Below are positions 54,878 through 64,000 of a DNA stretch of 64,000 nucleotides, one piece after another. The stretch is from Symbiodinium natans (taxonomy: Eukaryota > Sar > Dinophyceae > Suessiales > Symbiodiniaceae): the NCBI GenBank assembly GCA_905221605.1, contig CAJNDS010000170.1:143840-207839 (forward strand), in the 5' to 3' direction. Under the pieces are notes generated by a model. That model ran no database searches, was not told the DNA's origin, and saw only the letters and a list, made by a program, of their open reading frames with translations. A program made the position numbers and the translations under genes. Positions within the stretch are counted from its first letter, which is position 1; each line of letters begins with the position of its first letter.

Positions 54878-57800
54878 TCAAGCTTCTTCGACATTTTGCA
54901 CAAGCCAAAGCAAATTGGCTTGTTGCTCGCAAAATTGCTCTGATTGCATACCTTCTAAGGTCTCTTTGCAAGCACAAGCATGTTAGAGGCTTTGTCTCTT
55001 ATGTATGGCTTGCATGATTGCTTTCACTTTGCTTCTTTAACTTGCAAGTTGAATTATGCTAAGTCTTGCGGGCTTATGTTTTTCTTCGCCAGCCTTGCGT
55101 CGGCTCTGCTTCCCTTTTTGCGAAGAGGGGCGCAATTGCTTTTTTGGTGCCACGCCGGTTGCTTTACTCAACCCAGACAGAAACTGTTTTGTGCAGAAGC
55201 TCTTGGTGCTCTGGGACCGGTGCTTTTTGAGGAATGGTTGAGTACAGCGCCTAGAAGTGGCTGCACATTGGTTTGCTTTGGAAGAAAGCGATCTTCATGC
55301 AATGCAAGAAAGTTTGGAAGGGCCTGCCTTGTTGGTCGAAGTCCAAGAAGCCAAGTCGAAAGCAAGGTCTTGGTGGCAGTCCTAAGCGCCAAGCTACGCA
55401 CAGAAGGCGGCTCTCCAAAGTGGATGGCAATAATAAGGCCTGATGGAAGCCACCATTGCGTATCTTCCAGACAATTCTAGAGCAGCGGCAGACAGATCGG
55501 AGGTAAATTCTTCTTTTAAAAAGGTATTAGAACCAACCGACCTGGCAGATTCTACAACCCGCTCAGTGCATCTACGGTCAGAATAGAGCCAGAAGGTTGG
55601 ATCTTACACCATGGACTCCAAGCAACAGACATCTTATTCTTTCCTTCAAAGCTTTTTGAAGCTTTTGAAACCTTGAAGGCAAAGGGTTAAAGGGGTTCTT
55701 TGAAGTTTCTTTGCACATCCTTTCTTCAAAGCCTTCAAAGCCTTTGGAAGCTTGAAGACAAAGAGTCAAGGCTTCAAAGCTCTTTGCAAGGTCTGTTAGT
55801 GCTACTTAGCTACAAGGCCACAGAAGGCACTTGCTGCAAACAGGGGCAAAATTAGAGACCTCAAGGCCCAAAACCCTTAAACCCTCAATTCTAACTGAAC
55901 CCTGAACTCTAAACCCTAAACTCTTTTAAGTCTGAGACCCTGCTGTTTGGACTGCGCATGGAAGCGCCACGGCTACCCAGTCAAAGGCCTGCCAAAACGC
56001 AATGCCAGGGCCTGGAGACCGCAGAAGTGCCAGAAGCAAGCTGGTTAAGTTCCTCTCTTTTGGCTTCTTTTACTTCTTTGGTGCAGAAGAAGCTTCTTCT
56101 CTTGCAGAATATCATCCTTTTTGGAATGCTACACAGTGTCAGATCCAACCTCTGTCATGCACAGCAGGTTGTTAGAGGATCCGCCAGTTCAGGTTTGGTT
56201 CTGGCAGTGTCAAGAACAAACCTTCCTTTTTGGAGAAGGATTTACCTTCCAGTTTCATCTTCCTGTGGTGTCTGCAAAGGGTAGTTAAGGTTTTTTGCAT
56301 GTTAAGGGCTTAGAGGTGCAGACTACCTGTAGAGAGAAAGAAAAGGAATGGTGTTGAATGAAATTGGGGAAGGTCCGGCTTTGTGATTTTGCATTAAGGA
56401 AGGCCCAGCTTTGTAATTTAGTATTTGGAAAAGGCCCGACTTTGTAATTTTGTAACTTAGCATTTGAGTGGAGGCCCGACTTTGTGATTTTTGTGCTTGG
56501 GAAGGTGTTGGAACCCTAGGTGAACCTAGAGTTCAAATGAACCCTGGTTCGGAACTCTATGTTCGAACTCTGGGGTTTCAATGTTCGAATCCTGGTAAAA
56601 ATTGGGGTTCCATAGAATTTGAACTGGGTTTGTTGTATTCGGAAAAGGTCCGGCTTTGTAATAAGTATTCGGAGAGGTCCGGCTTTGTGATTTAGTATTC
56701 GGGAAAGGCCCGGCTTTGTAAAAAAGCATTTGGGAGGTGTTTGAACCCTGGGTAAAGCCAGGGTTCCAATGTTCGAACCCTGGGCTCTTAGAGTCTTAGA
56801 GGTTCAATGTTCGAACCTGGGTTGAACCTAGGGTTCCAATGTTCGAACCTGGGTTGAACCTAGGGTTCCACCTTCCAACCCTTACCCGTCAAAAGTTTGA
56901 ACCCAGGGTTTGAACACCCTGCAACAACTTGTGCTTAGTCTTGCCAAGCTCCATGTTTTATCTTCCACAATTTTCCCTTTCGGTTGTCCAAAGCGGTGAG
57001 CTACCTTCCCAACTATCCACAGGCCAAGCTGCCTCTGTCGCGCTGAGATGCAAGAGGCAATTATGGGATTTGGCTTTCTTTCGGCTGCGGAACAGATTGC
57101 TGGTTTCTTTCACGCAGTTCACCTTGTTCCTTTTGTTCAAAGTGCTAAGTTTCCCTTAATGCTAAGCTATGCGGATCCTGACTATTGGCTGGCGGGCTTG
57201 CTACAAGCCTTTGAGGCCCACAACACTTGTGAGCAGAACCGTGCCGCCTCCATGCCGGTAGTATTGATCTCTCCAGCAAGGGAACAAGTGCGAAGAAGAC
57301 AACGTGGGGCCAAGAAAGGGGAATTCACTGACTTGCAATTCAACATCCCGCCTGCTGCAGCCATTGCCTTGCTTGCAGGGATGACGCCGCAGGCTCCTCT
57401 GTGTCCGTGCATTTATTACGCCCATAAGAAAAATTCGGAAGAGTTTGACATCAGCGGACTGTCTGACCCTGAACTCCTTGAAAGCAAAGCTGGGCTTGGG
57501 CGAAGCACCGGGCACTGTGGAAAGTGCTAGACAATCCATAGGGTTTAGGTCCTATGCGCACATAGAAATGGAAACCTGGTATGTCTTGAGACACCGGCAG
57601 TCGCAACGCTTCGACCCGAAATGCCCTTCCCACCATCTGGACGCCTTGCGTTGCTTTCTTGCGCATGAGATTGCCTGCAACCGTGTGGACCACACCTGGG
57701 CAGTATACTAATTGGCGTGGCCGGATCAAAATCCAAAAGCTGTTTGTCGCACGCCGCGTGCTCCCAATGAGCGCCTTCCCGTGGGCAATGCATTGCCTCG

Positions 57801-57900
57801 TGAAATCTCACTTGGCTCTTTTGCTGGTCTGTCTTAGCATTGATGAAGTGCCTTGTCAGTTTGTTCGCTGTTGTGGACTGTGCTATTTTCTTGTCATCAT
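54878..57900. other. Repeat-rich intergenic sequence
   Basis: After the continuation of the interrupted frame (to about 55,017) no gene is supported. 55,630-55,760 has TTTGAAGCTTT-type repeats and 55,865-55,925 a decayed CCCTAAA tract. A plus frame at 57,048-57,530 (160 codons) reads as plausible protein in part (SYADPDYWLAGLLQAFEAHN) but has no known domain. Confidence 0.45.
56355..56900 (+). repeat. Two interleaved minisatellites
   Basis: 56,355-56,735 has about eight copies of a 30-35 bp unit, GGAAAGGCCCGGCTTTGTAA followed by TTTAGTATTC. 56,510-56,900 has copies of AATGTTCGAACCCTGGGTTG and AACCTAGGGTTCC. The second interrupts the first near 56,515-56,635. Confidence 0.88.
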
Positions 57901-57978
57901 ATAATCCGATGATATTTCTGATTTAGGGTTGGTTGCTCTGTTCATTCTGCCTTTTTCAACCATCATACACTGTTTCCA

Positions 57979-58428
57979 ATGCTTTTACACCACGTTGGAT
58001 GTCTTACTCATGTCAGTGTAATTAAGGTACAAAGTGAATGTTTGTTTAATTGTTTTCTGAAGATAAGTTTTGAAACTAAACCATTTTTTGTCAAATTTTG
58101 TTCAGAAGATATGTCTATGAAAACCCAAGAGGATATGACCATGGAAGAGATAAGAGAACAGTTGGCAATTTACAACCGGTTGTATTACTACAAGCGAAGA
58201 CAAGAGGAAGGGTTTATGCAGCAAAAAAGCGATTGTGCTTTGAAGTGCATTCAAAAGAAGAAGTTGAATCAATATATAAAATCAAAAGACAACAATATCA
58301 ATAGCACAATCGAGGATTCAACCGAAGAGCAACTGGCAGAATTCAACAGCAGTCAGAATAAAAAAGGACCTAAGTATGACATGAATGATGTTAAAGTTGT
58401 GATGCCCATGAAAGCAAAAGAATGCTGA
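57979..58428 (+). CDS. Small Lys-rich ORF in the AT-rich island
   Basis: The 149-codon frame probably begins later than its first Met. A likely start is MSMKTQEDMTMEEIREQLAI (about 58,111), giving about 106 residues. The middle is helical and charged (YNRLYYYKRRQEEGF), with a Lys-rich tail ending VVMPMKAKEC. No domain was recognised. The region is clearly more AT-rich than its surroundings and lies just ahead of a Polinton-type integrase, so it is probably another gene remnant of the same element. Confidence 0.45.
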   Translation: MLLHHVGCLTHVSVIKVQSECLFNCFLKISFETKPFFVKFCSEDMSMKTQEDMTMEEIREQLAIYNRLYYYKRRQEEGFMQQKSDCALKCIQKKKLNQYIKSKDNNINSTIEDSTEEQLAEFNSSQNKKGPKYDMNDVKVVMPMKAKEC

Positions 58429-58461
58429 TGTAATTTTCGAAATAAGATTAAATCAATATTT

Positions 58462-59110
58462 TTGTATTGTAGAGAAATGAGTAAACAAGAAATAATTATT
58501 AATGTGTATTACGATCGTGGAGGATTTGGGAGCAGGCAGAGGACCTTAAAGGAAGTGCGGGAAAAACATAGAAGTAGAACTATTGACGATGCTAATGAGT
58601 TTTTCAAGAAGAACGTGGAGGCAAAAAGAAAACCTGGGGGACAGAACGGTTTTGTGTAGCACCACATTCGGCATACGAGTGTCAAATGAACTTGTTTTTC
58701 ATTGATGATTTGGAAGATAAAAAATTTCAGGTCGGTATGATCATGAAAGATGTCTTTGATAAGTTTATGCATGCGGTAGCAATAAAAGGCAAGAAGGAGG
58801 AAGATCTGGCTTCAGGAATGGTAGAGTGTTTGCATAAGATGGGGAAAAGCCTAAGATGATTTATACTGATGATGAAGGTGCTCTATCTAAAGCAGCTATT
58901 CAAATATACTTAAAGGAACAGAAAATAGAGCACCACAGAACAAGAGCACACGCGAATGTCAGTGAGAGGGCGATCCGAATTTTGAAAGAGATGTTATACA
59001 AAAGAGTTGAGGCTGACGAGAAGAAGGGGAAAAAACAATATTCAGTGGACTGATTCTATTCACGAGATATTGTTAGCATAAAACAACCAAATGAAATGAT
59101 GAAGGCTTCT
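58462..59110 (+). pseudogene. Broken Polinton/virophage-type (rve) integrase
   Basis: Pieces follow one another in changing frames. 58,495-58,656 has the N-terminal block YYDRGGFGSRQRTLKEVREK. 58,656-58,858 has APHSAYECQMNLFFIDDLED and VGMIMKDVFDKFMHAVAIKG. 58,853-59,051 has MIYTDDEGALSKAAIQIYL and VSERAIRILKEMLYKRVEAD. 59,045-59,085 has WTDSIHEILLA, then a stop and NNQMK. This is the layout of integrases of Polinton/Maverick elements, Polinton-like viruses and virophages of protists. It is broken by at least three frame changes and one stop. The first catalytic acidic residue, expected before LFF, is Asn; the second (TDDEG) and the Glu (SERAIR) are kept. No other core gene (polymerase B, ATPase, capsid) is visible, so this is a fragment. 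Confidence 0.8.
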
Positions 59111-59127
59111 CTGTGGCAAGGGTAGCA

Positions 59128-59357
59128 GGTTGGCTGTGATTGAGGCAAGCCCCCAAGAGGCTACCAATTATGTGGTCTCTTCAGGAATACTGCCACGGGT
59201 TTCCCACACAGTCTTCGGAGCCGAGTTGTTGGCAGTAAACGTGGCGTTGGCGTACGAAGGAAGCTCTGACATTTTCTGTGACAATCAGGCGGCGGTGAGG
59301 TTTAAATATCAACTGCAGAACCAAGGAGAACAGCGGCTGCTCACCAGGGTGCTCTAG
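59128..59357 (+). pseudogene. RNase H-like fragment of a non-LTR element
   Basis: A 75-codon frame contains HTVFGAELLAVNVALAYEG and then DIFCDNQAAVRF. The A-E-L-L-A-V and cDNQ motifs match the second and third acidic positions of RNase H domains in LINE-type elements. No reverse transcriptase is next to it. A fragment, assignment tentative. Confidence 0.45.
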
Positions 59358-59959
59358 GACTCCTGGTTCCTCCGCAGCATTGTCCGTCACTGTCAACCAG
59401 CGTATCCAGCCGTTTTAGGTTTCACCTCACGTCTCCTGTGTGGGAGGAAACTGCAATGTGCGCTCGATTAGAACAAATCGTATGTAAGGGATCAACCTTG
59501 TCATAAAGTGGCAAGCCGAGCATCGTTCAATAATATGACAGCCCGAACAAGAGCTGGGCACAATCACTGCACCGCATTCGGGGGCGATGTTGCGCATGGT
59601 GGGATGAGCTCCAATCTTACATAGCAAGCGTTTGGTCTTGGATGGTTGACATGTTTGTTGAGTGGCAAGTCACTGTGTGAATGAGCGTGGTGTGTACTAA
59701 GTGTGTACCACAGTTCTTGGCGACGCTTCTCAGGCCAAGCCACCGCCGACCAAGCTGCAGCTGTGAAAGTGCAGCGGAGAATTTCTTCATCTCCCAATCT
59801 TTCATGGAACACGCCTAAGATTCCAAGAAAGGTTCAGCTGCCATGTGCGAGTGACACCACCTGGCATGGTGTCCCAGGCTTCGGAATTTGATTCGGTGCG
59901 ACACTGGCGAGCCTGTAGATTCCTCGGGGTTGCTGTATGCTTCAGTAAGTCGAGAGAGA

Positions 59960-60480
59960 CTTTTTGAAAAGGCGACTGTTGGAATGAGGCGGGTCCACAA
60001 GCCTTAGCCTCCTCATTGATCGGCCTCTATTTCTCTGCATCCTGGTGCCTACGTGAGCATGTGAGTCACGTCAGTTCTTTCATGTGACAATGGAGCGTGC
60101 TTCTCGTTTTTCAGGTGTCCGCCATGCCATTATTTCGCGCCGATACTGGCACAAGCTTACAAGCAGATTCGAGATGCCCACGGTGCTCATCTCAGAAGCT
60201 ACGCGAGCCAACTGCTCTACGGAAGGATACGGTGTGATACCGAGGTGCAAACTCTTTTGAAATCGTGCTCATTCCATTGGATACCGACGAGGCTGCACCT
60301 AGCTGATTTTTCCTTTGGTGCTGTATGATGCATGACTATGCATGATGATGACCAGCTGGTGCAGAACATGTGGCAGCTCCACATGGCAAAAATGCCATGG
60401 ATGTCACTTCCGCCTGCTGCTCGGAACTCATGGTTTAGCTGTCTTCCAGGTCAGTGGCCTTAGAGTGTGGTCAATGTTGC
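59960..60480 (+). CDS. Nucleoredoxin-like thioredoxin-fold gene, short exons, possibly truncated
   Basis: Nucleoredoxins are thioredoxin-fold disulfide reductases of cytosol or nucleus. Exons: about 60,003-60,044 (LIGLYFSASW), 60,115-60,182 (CPPCHYFAPILAQAYKQIRD, AHG), 60,245-60,291 (NSFEIVLIPLDTDE) and about 60,356-60,430 (QNMWQLHMAKMPWMSLPP). The W-C-P-P-C active site is formed exactly at the first splice junction (TG/G TGT). Introns at 60,045-60,114 and 60,183-60,244 have GT donors; the third (about 60,292-60,355) has GC. The order FSASW-CPPC-FEIV-DTDE-MPW is that of nucleoredoxin/tryparedoxin. The usual following strand (GIPxL) was not found: after a possible VSGL exon at 60,452 the frame ends. 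So the gene is truncated, or its last exons are diverged. Upstream exons are not set. Confidence 0.72.
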
Positions 60481-60684
60481 AGATGATCTGATTTGTTTTG
60501 GCAAGGGGTGGGCTATATTTTCCATCGTGCATGTTTTTGAGCAGCTTTCAACTTTGATACAGTCAGTCAGTCGCAGCAAGCGCATGCATGTACACAAATG
60601 CGTAATTGGGGAAACATGTGGTGCATGCTGGAGCTCACAAGGCATGCTGTAGTCAGAAGTGGTTGCGGGAGAGGTTAGGCGCCA

Positions 60685-61485
60685 ATGTCAATGCCATGGT
60701 TGGACAGGTCCACCAGAAAGCGCGGTGGTGCTTTGGTTTTGCTTTGCTTTGCTGCTAATTGCATGGGCTGGTTGGGAAGCACTCCGCAACCGACCCGAAT
60801 GCGTGTGTGCCTTCGTGCCGAAGACGACACGCTCGAGCGCCTAAGCCGTGTGAGCCGTGTACCTTCCAAGCCACCTAGTCAAGAACCGCAAGAAGGCTCG
60901 TTGATGGGTGCCGTGGGTGGATCTGTGCTTGGTGGACTCTTGTTGGGCCCTTTTGGAGCAGTGTTCGGTGCAAGTCTAGGTTCTGACTTGGGCCGCCTGA
61001 ACAGAGATCAGGCTTCGGTGGAAGCGCTCGGCTTAGATGCAGATATGGTCAATCTGGCAAGGACCGTGGCAAAAAGTCTTGCAGATGCCGTTGAAGACAA
61101 GAAACGTGTTATATCCGTGAAGGATGACTTGGCCATTAGAATTGTGAAACTGGAGGGTGATGTGGAGAAGCTTTCGGACGAAGCCATGGCAGCATTGCAA
61201 GCTGGGGATGAAGATGGAGCTCGTTCAATCTTAGAAAAGAAGGTGCCACTTCAACAGCGGTTGACAACGTCAAAGGACGAGCTCAAAAAGGCCTTAGAGC
61301 GGGTCTCGGTGGTCTCTGCAGCTGTCCAAAGACTTGAAGGTGAAGCTCTCAAGGTGGCATCATTGCTAGAGCGAGCGCAAGCAGCTACTGGCTCAGAGCG
61401 CGCTGCCTTGGCCGACGAAGCCTCGGCCATGACGGTCAAAGATCCTCTCCTAGACAAGTTCGACAGACTGGAGAGGGATCGCTAG
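60685..61485 (+). CDS. Probable plastid-targeted glycine-zipper/coiled-coil protein, PspA/IM30-like (266 aa)
   Basis: Intronless frame. Residues 13-31 are hydrophobic (GGALVLLCFAANCMGWLG) after a basic start, followed by a Ser/Thr/Pro/Arg stretch to RVCLRAEDD near 40-48. This looks like a dinoflagellate plastid presequence (signal peptide plus transit part). Residues 73-104 form a glycine zipper (GAVGGSVLGGLLLGPFGAV), a membrane-inserting motif. From about 125 to 245 it is coiled coil. The segment LQAGDEDGARSILEKK (171-186) recalls the ALxAGxEDLAREALERK repeat of PspA/IM30/Vipp1, which shape thylakoid membranes. That relationship is inference: zipper plus short coil is not the usual Vipp1 layout. 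The Met at 60,685 lies just after the upstream gene and no closer in-frame Met fits a presequence better. Confidence 0.75.
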   Translation: MSMPWLDRSTRKRGGALVLLCFAANCMGWLGSTPQPTRMRVCLRAEDDTLERLSRVSRVPSKPPSQEPQEGSLMGAVGGSVLGGLLLGPFGAVFGASLGSDLGRLNRDQASVEALGLDADMVNLARTVAKSLADAVEDKKRVISVKDDLAIRIVKLEGDVEKLSDEAMAALQAGDEDGARSILEKKVPLQQRLTTSKDELKKALERVSVVSAAVQRLEGEALKVASLLERAQAATGSERAALADEASAMTVKDPLLDKFDRLERDR

Positions 61486-62500
61486 GGATCGCTTCCTTCC
61501 ATAAGAGTTGTGTGGCAAAAGCAGTTTGTGACATATTCCGTGGTGCCGCTACGTGCATTCTTTGTCGATTCGTGCACGTGCCCTTGCACCGGGTGGGAAT
61601 CATGTGCATGCCATGCCGCTGTACATCCGCACTTTCCTCAGCAAATCAGGCTGAAGAACAGGGAAGCCATTGTCAAGCTGTTCACCACATTCTGTGTGAC
61701 TGAGGCAGCATGTCAGCACATGCGCCTTCGAAACCTTCTCTTGTATGTCTGTCGGCTTGGTGCAGGCTCCACGATTAGTGGTACTCGACTCAACAGGCAC
61801 AGTGCGCCTGGCAGGTTTGGATGGTTCTATTGATTATTTTGCGCGCAAGGCTCCATGCAGACAGCTGTTTCACATCGCTCATGCACTGACAGGTGATTTC
61901 AGAAAATGCACGAGGAGGACAAGGCATTCGGTCGGGTCTGCCCTGGAGCTTTGAGTCAGTTTGCTGATGTTTGCTGATCGTGAACGTTCACCTGCTGTCA
62001 GCTTAAAGTGCTCAATCAGAGATGAGCATGTTGCCACATGCAGCGGAATCAGAGAGACTTACATTGACATAGCTTCGGGCCCAACTTGAAGACGATATTT
62101 TGGCCCAAGTGACAAGTTTCCACAGCCCAAAGAATCTGGACAGGGGTTCGTGTTGTAAGTCCACGTGCGCGTCCGTTTCATGGCTGGCTCAGATGCAGGT
62201 TCCAGAGGCAGCTTGTTTGAAAGTTTGATTTAGGAAGATTCGGTGAGAGGTTGACCTGCTGACAGGCTACAGCGCGTGGCCCAACTGGACAGAAGCACTG
62301 GGCCTTTCGGAGGGGCAGACTGAGACATTCCAGCGTGCTGGCAGCAAATTCCTCAAGGCGATTCTTTAGCTGCTTGTCTTGCCCAGACTCCCCCAAACCC
62401 CAGACTCCAGCAGACGCTAGACTCGCTAGACATGGCATGATCCCATCTGCAAGTCGACCAGCTGGCGAGTCCAGTCTTGGCAGGCAGTGGATACGGCGAA
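61486..62500. other. Intergenic / 3' untranslated, no identified gene
   Basis: Short frames only (for example 61,510-61,833 plus). No motif was recognised. The long minus frame at 62,178-62,828 overlies a pyrimidine-rich intron and is taken as a shadow. Confidence 0.4.
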
Positions 62501-62506
62501 GTCGCA

Positions 62507-64000
62507 TGCCGAAAGAGGATTTTTCCAAGGACTCGGGTGGAAACTCTCGTTTGCTCCATTGCTCCATTTTGACCATGCCTTTCCCTCTCTCCTTCTCCTG
62601 TCTTTCTCTTTCTGTCGCTTCTTTTTCACTCCTATCTCTTCCTCTCTTTCCCTTCCAGCGCTCTTCGGCAAAGTTGCCAGACATTCTACTTCTTGAGTGC
62701 AGGAGTTTCTCAGGTCCGTGCGGCGGTGGACCGGCAAATGTCAAGTGCAGCAAGCTCGTCTCAGCCGGCACCCGGGCGATTTGGCAAGCAACCTTCGAGA
62801 CATGACTTGCCGAGCAGAAGCTTGGCATTTGAATTCAGAGTGCATTGAACAACTAAGCTCCAAGCTCCCCCCTCACCCGAAACTCGACATAACCGACATA
62901 TGAATGTCTCTCAGACGAGTCATCCCCCGGCACAGTTTGCCCTTCAGGCTTTAGCATCCGGGTTTGCTCTTGGAACCTTCATGGCTGTGCCATTGACCCG
63001 GAAGACGACATTCGACCATGGCTGTTCTCGGCTGGCCAAGCTGACATCTACATCGTGGGTATTCAGGACTGTCGTCCTGACTTCACCAAAGCACGTCCGC
63101 TTCCGGCTTTGATGTTAACAGGAGCTCGTGGAACTTGGACCAATGTCTGTGTTCCTGAATACGGATGGCCATGAAGAGAGACAGTCTGAGTTGGAGCTTA
63201 AAATTGAGGCAGGTTGTGGAAAACACGTCCTGGTGGCCGGAGCTTTGTTTTTGCTGCTTGGGCGTTTCAGGCGGCTCTCGCTGCGACTGGACTTCGCTAT
63301 TTGAAGATATGCAGCTCCTGGGATATTAGAGCGCTTCCTTTGAATCGGGGAGTCATGGGGAAGAAAACTTGAGAGAGCTCCTCTCTCTCGCTCTCTCTCG
63401 CTCTCTCTCTCTCCATCTCTCTCTCTCGCTTCTTCTCTAAATTGAGACTGGTCGTGTCGAGGCTTTGGCATGGTGGGCCTGTCGCTCCTGGCCTACGCTT
63501 CCGAGAGTCTCCAAGAGCGCGTGGGTGAAATCGACTGCGATCGGGTGAAGACGGGAATTGAGGGTCTGAGTGGGAATAAGGGTGGCTTGTGCGTCCGGTT
63601 CCTGCTTGGGCCCATGTCTTTGTGTTTTGCAAATGTCCACCTGCCATCTGGTACGGGCAAAGCTGACGAGCGGAATGAACACCTCAACGAGGCACGGATT
63701 TGCGGACATAGATTCGATGCATGGACTTGCACGGTGTTGCACGGTGTTGCACGGTGTTGCACGGTGTTGCTTGCAAACGGCTGCATTCCTTGCCTTCCCT
63801 GTGCAGGTGTTGTCCTACGCATTTCAAGGGACTTCTCGAAACGGCTCTACGCGACCCTCCAAGAATGGTTTTCATCGAGCTTCTGTGTACACAGCTGCCG
63901 AGCACGATTTGACAGTCGTCTTTGGCGACTTGAACTCGCGGCTCGCAGACCTCCCAAATGAAGATGGCTTCCCTAAAGGAGACGATGCCTGTACTGTGCG
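62507..64000 (+). CDS. Inositol polyphosphate 5-phosphatase-like gene, 5' part, runs off the window
   Basis: These enzymes of the exonuclease/endonuclease/phosphatase fold remove the 5-phosphate of inositol phosphates or phosphoinositides. Exons: 62,714-62,846 (Ser/Ala-rich lead, ending AFEFRVH), 62,948-63,066 (SIRVCSWNLHG, DIYIVGIQ), 63,122-63,208 (ELVELGPMSVFLN), 63,271-63,310 (AALAATGLRYLKI), 63,462-63,691 (GMVGLSLLAYASESL, GLSGNKGGLCVRFLLG, LCFANVHLPSG, ERNEHLNE), 63,807-64,000 (VLSYAFQG, DLTVVFGDLNSRLADL). All joins keep frame. Catalytic features are W-N, the Q-E formed across the 63,066/63,122 junction, GNKGG, the N-x-H-L block and GDLNSRL. The final DH motif is beyond the window. A possible first exon near 62,507-62,530 (MPKEDFSK) is tentative. 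All five introns have GA or GC donors; a CT tract precedes some acceptors. Confidence 0.85.
62565..62668 (+). repeat. Pyrimidine-rich tract
   Basis: TTTCCCTCTCTCCTTCTCC-type tract ending in CCCTTCCAG, probably the 3' part of an intron of the phosphatase gene. A similar CTCTCTCGCT tract is at 63,378-63,437. Confidence 0.7.
63729..63770 (+). repeat. 10-bp tandem repeat (CACGGTGTTG)4 in an intron
   Basis: Four perfect copies of CACGGTGTTG within the intron 63,692-63,806. The intron starts with GCACGG, close to the repeat unit, so the repeat may have grown from its donor-side sequence. Confidence 0.92.

Larger units (their letters stand above)
44972..54882 (+). mobile_element. Copia-type LTR retrotransposon, complete, 9.9 kb
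   Basis: The element runs 44,977-54,877. It has two near-identical LTRs of 375 and 376 bp and a primer-binding site directly after the 5' LTR. One uninterrupted gag-pol frame (45,767-53,764) follows, then a 737-bp 3' untranslated region, and a purine run ahead of the 3' LTR. TCAAG lies directly outside both ends (44,972-44,976 and 54,878-54,882) as a 5-bp target duplication. Domain order protease, integrase, reverse transcriptase, RNase H is that of Ty1/copia elements. LTRs differ by about three substitutions and two small indels, so the insertion is recent. It may still be competent, or a copy of an active element. Confidence 0.96.

Noticed and set aside
55588-55770. Short minus frame with SKGFEGFEERM-like repeats
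   Set aside because: Comes from TTTGAAGCTTT-type simple repeats.
56510-56900. tRNA genes suggested by GTTCGAACC B-box-like words
   Set aside because: The words belong to a minisatellite; no cloverleaf or A box fits around them.
62178-62828. 216-codon minus-strand frame
   Set aside because: It overlies a pyrimidine-rich intron and exon of the plus-strand phosphatase gene and gives low-complexity Arg/Glu/Lys text.
63000-63112. Reading through 63,067 as IQDCRPDF
   Set aside because: It loses the catalytic Glu of the phosphatase family; splicing 63,067-63,121 restores IQE and keeps frame.
1-64000. CRISPR array
   Set aside because: No array of identical short repeats with unique similar-length spacers; all tandem arrays here are satellites or telomere-like.

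Overview
The window looks like nuclear DNA of a dinoflagellate, most likely of the Symbiodiniaceae type. Four signs point there. (1) Several genes can only be read by joining short exons across small introns, and most of those introns have GC or GA donors instead of GT, with a G-starting exon after the AG acceptor. (2) A 22-nt stretch matches the dinoflagellate spliced leader at 19 of 22 positions, and both LTRs of a retrotransposon carry its last 12 nt. (3) Degenerate CCCTAAA (TTTAGGG-type) arrays occur internally. (4) There are many satellites and a very large copia polyprotein. No bacterial-style operons, CRISPR arrays or convincing RNA genes were seen.

Left part (1-37.5 kb): a 215-bp satellite (0.13-1.57 kb) is followed by a series of minus-strand genes. 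Two could be assembled and named: a 2-dehydro-3-deoxy-6-phosphogalactonate (KDPGal) aldolase with eight exons (22.7-24.0 kb), and a 2-oxoglutarate/Fe(II) oxygenase of the prolyl-hydroxylase type with eight exons (26.25-33.7 kb). The third intron of the oxygenase gene contains a 1.8-kb degenerate telomere-like array. Other minus-strand exon clusters (about 2.0, 3.9, 5.4, 7.5-9.6, 10.2, 14.5-15.9, 18.6-19.4, 22.1-22.65, 24.4-25.0, 34.1-35.9 and 36.2-37.3 kb) look coding but were not identified. A 1.55-kb element with terminal inverted repeats, a GGATAAGC-type satellite core and a 5-bp target duplication (5.96-7.51 kb) sits in or beside one of them.

Middle part (38-59.4 kb): this is a repeat and mobile-element zone. 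It holds a G-run tract, a 480-bp tandem repeat, decayed reverse transcriptase/RNase H pieces in both orientations, a GC-rich satellite, a spliced-leader relic, and a 9.9-kb copia-type LTR retrotransposon (44,977-54,877). The retrotransposon has near-identical LTRs, a primer-binding site, a 5-bp target duplication and one uninterrupted 2,665-codon gag-pol frame that carries an unusual ~600-residue C-terminal extension. Simple repeats and an AT-rich island follow, with a broken Polinton/virophage-type integrase (57.9-59.1 kb) and a small RNase H fragment.

Right part (59.9-64 kb): genes are on the plus strand. They are a nucleoredoxin-like thioredoxin-fold gene in short exons, an intronless gene for a probable plastid-targeted glycine-zipper/coiled-coil protein resembling PspA/IM30, and the 5' part of an inositol polyphosphate 5-phosphatase-like gene that runs off the window. 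The minus array on the left and the plus array on the right therefore diverge from the mobile-element zone. That fits the unidirectional gene blocks known in dinoflagellates.
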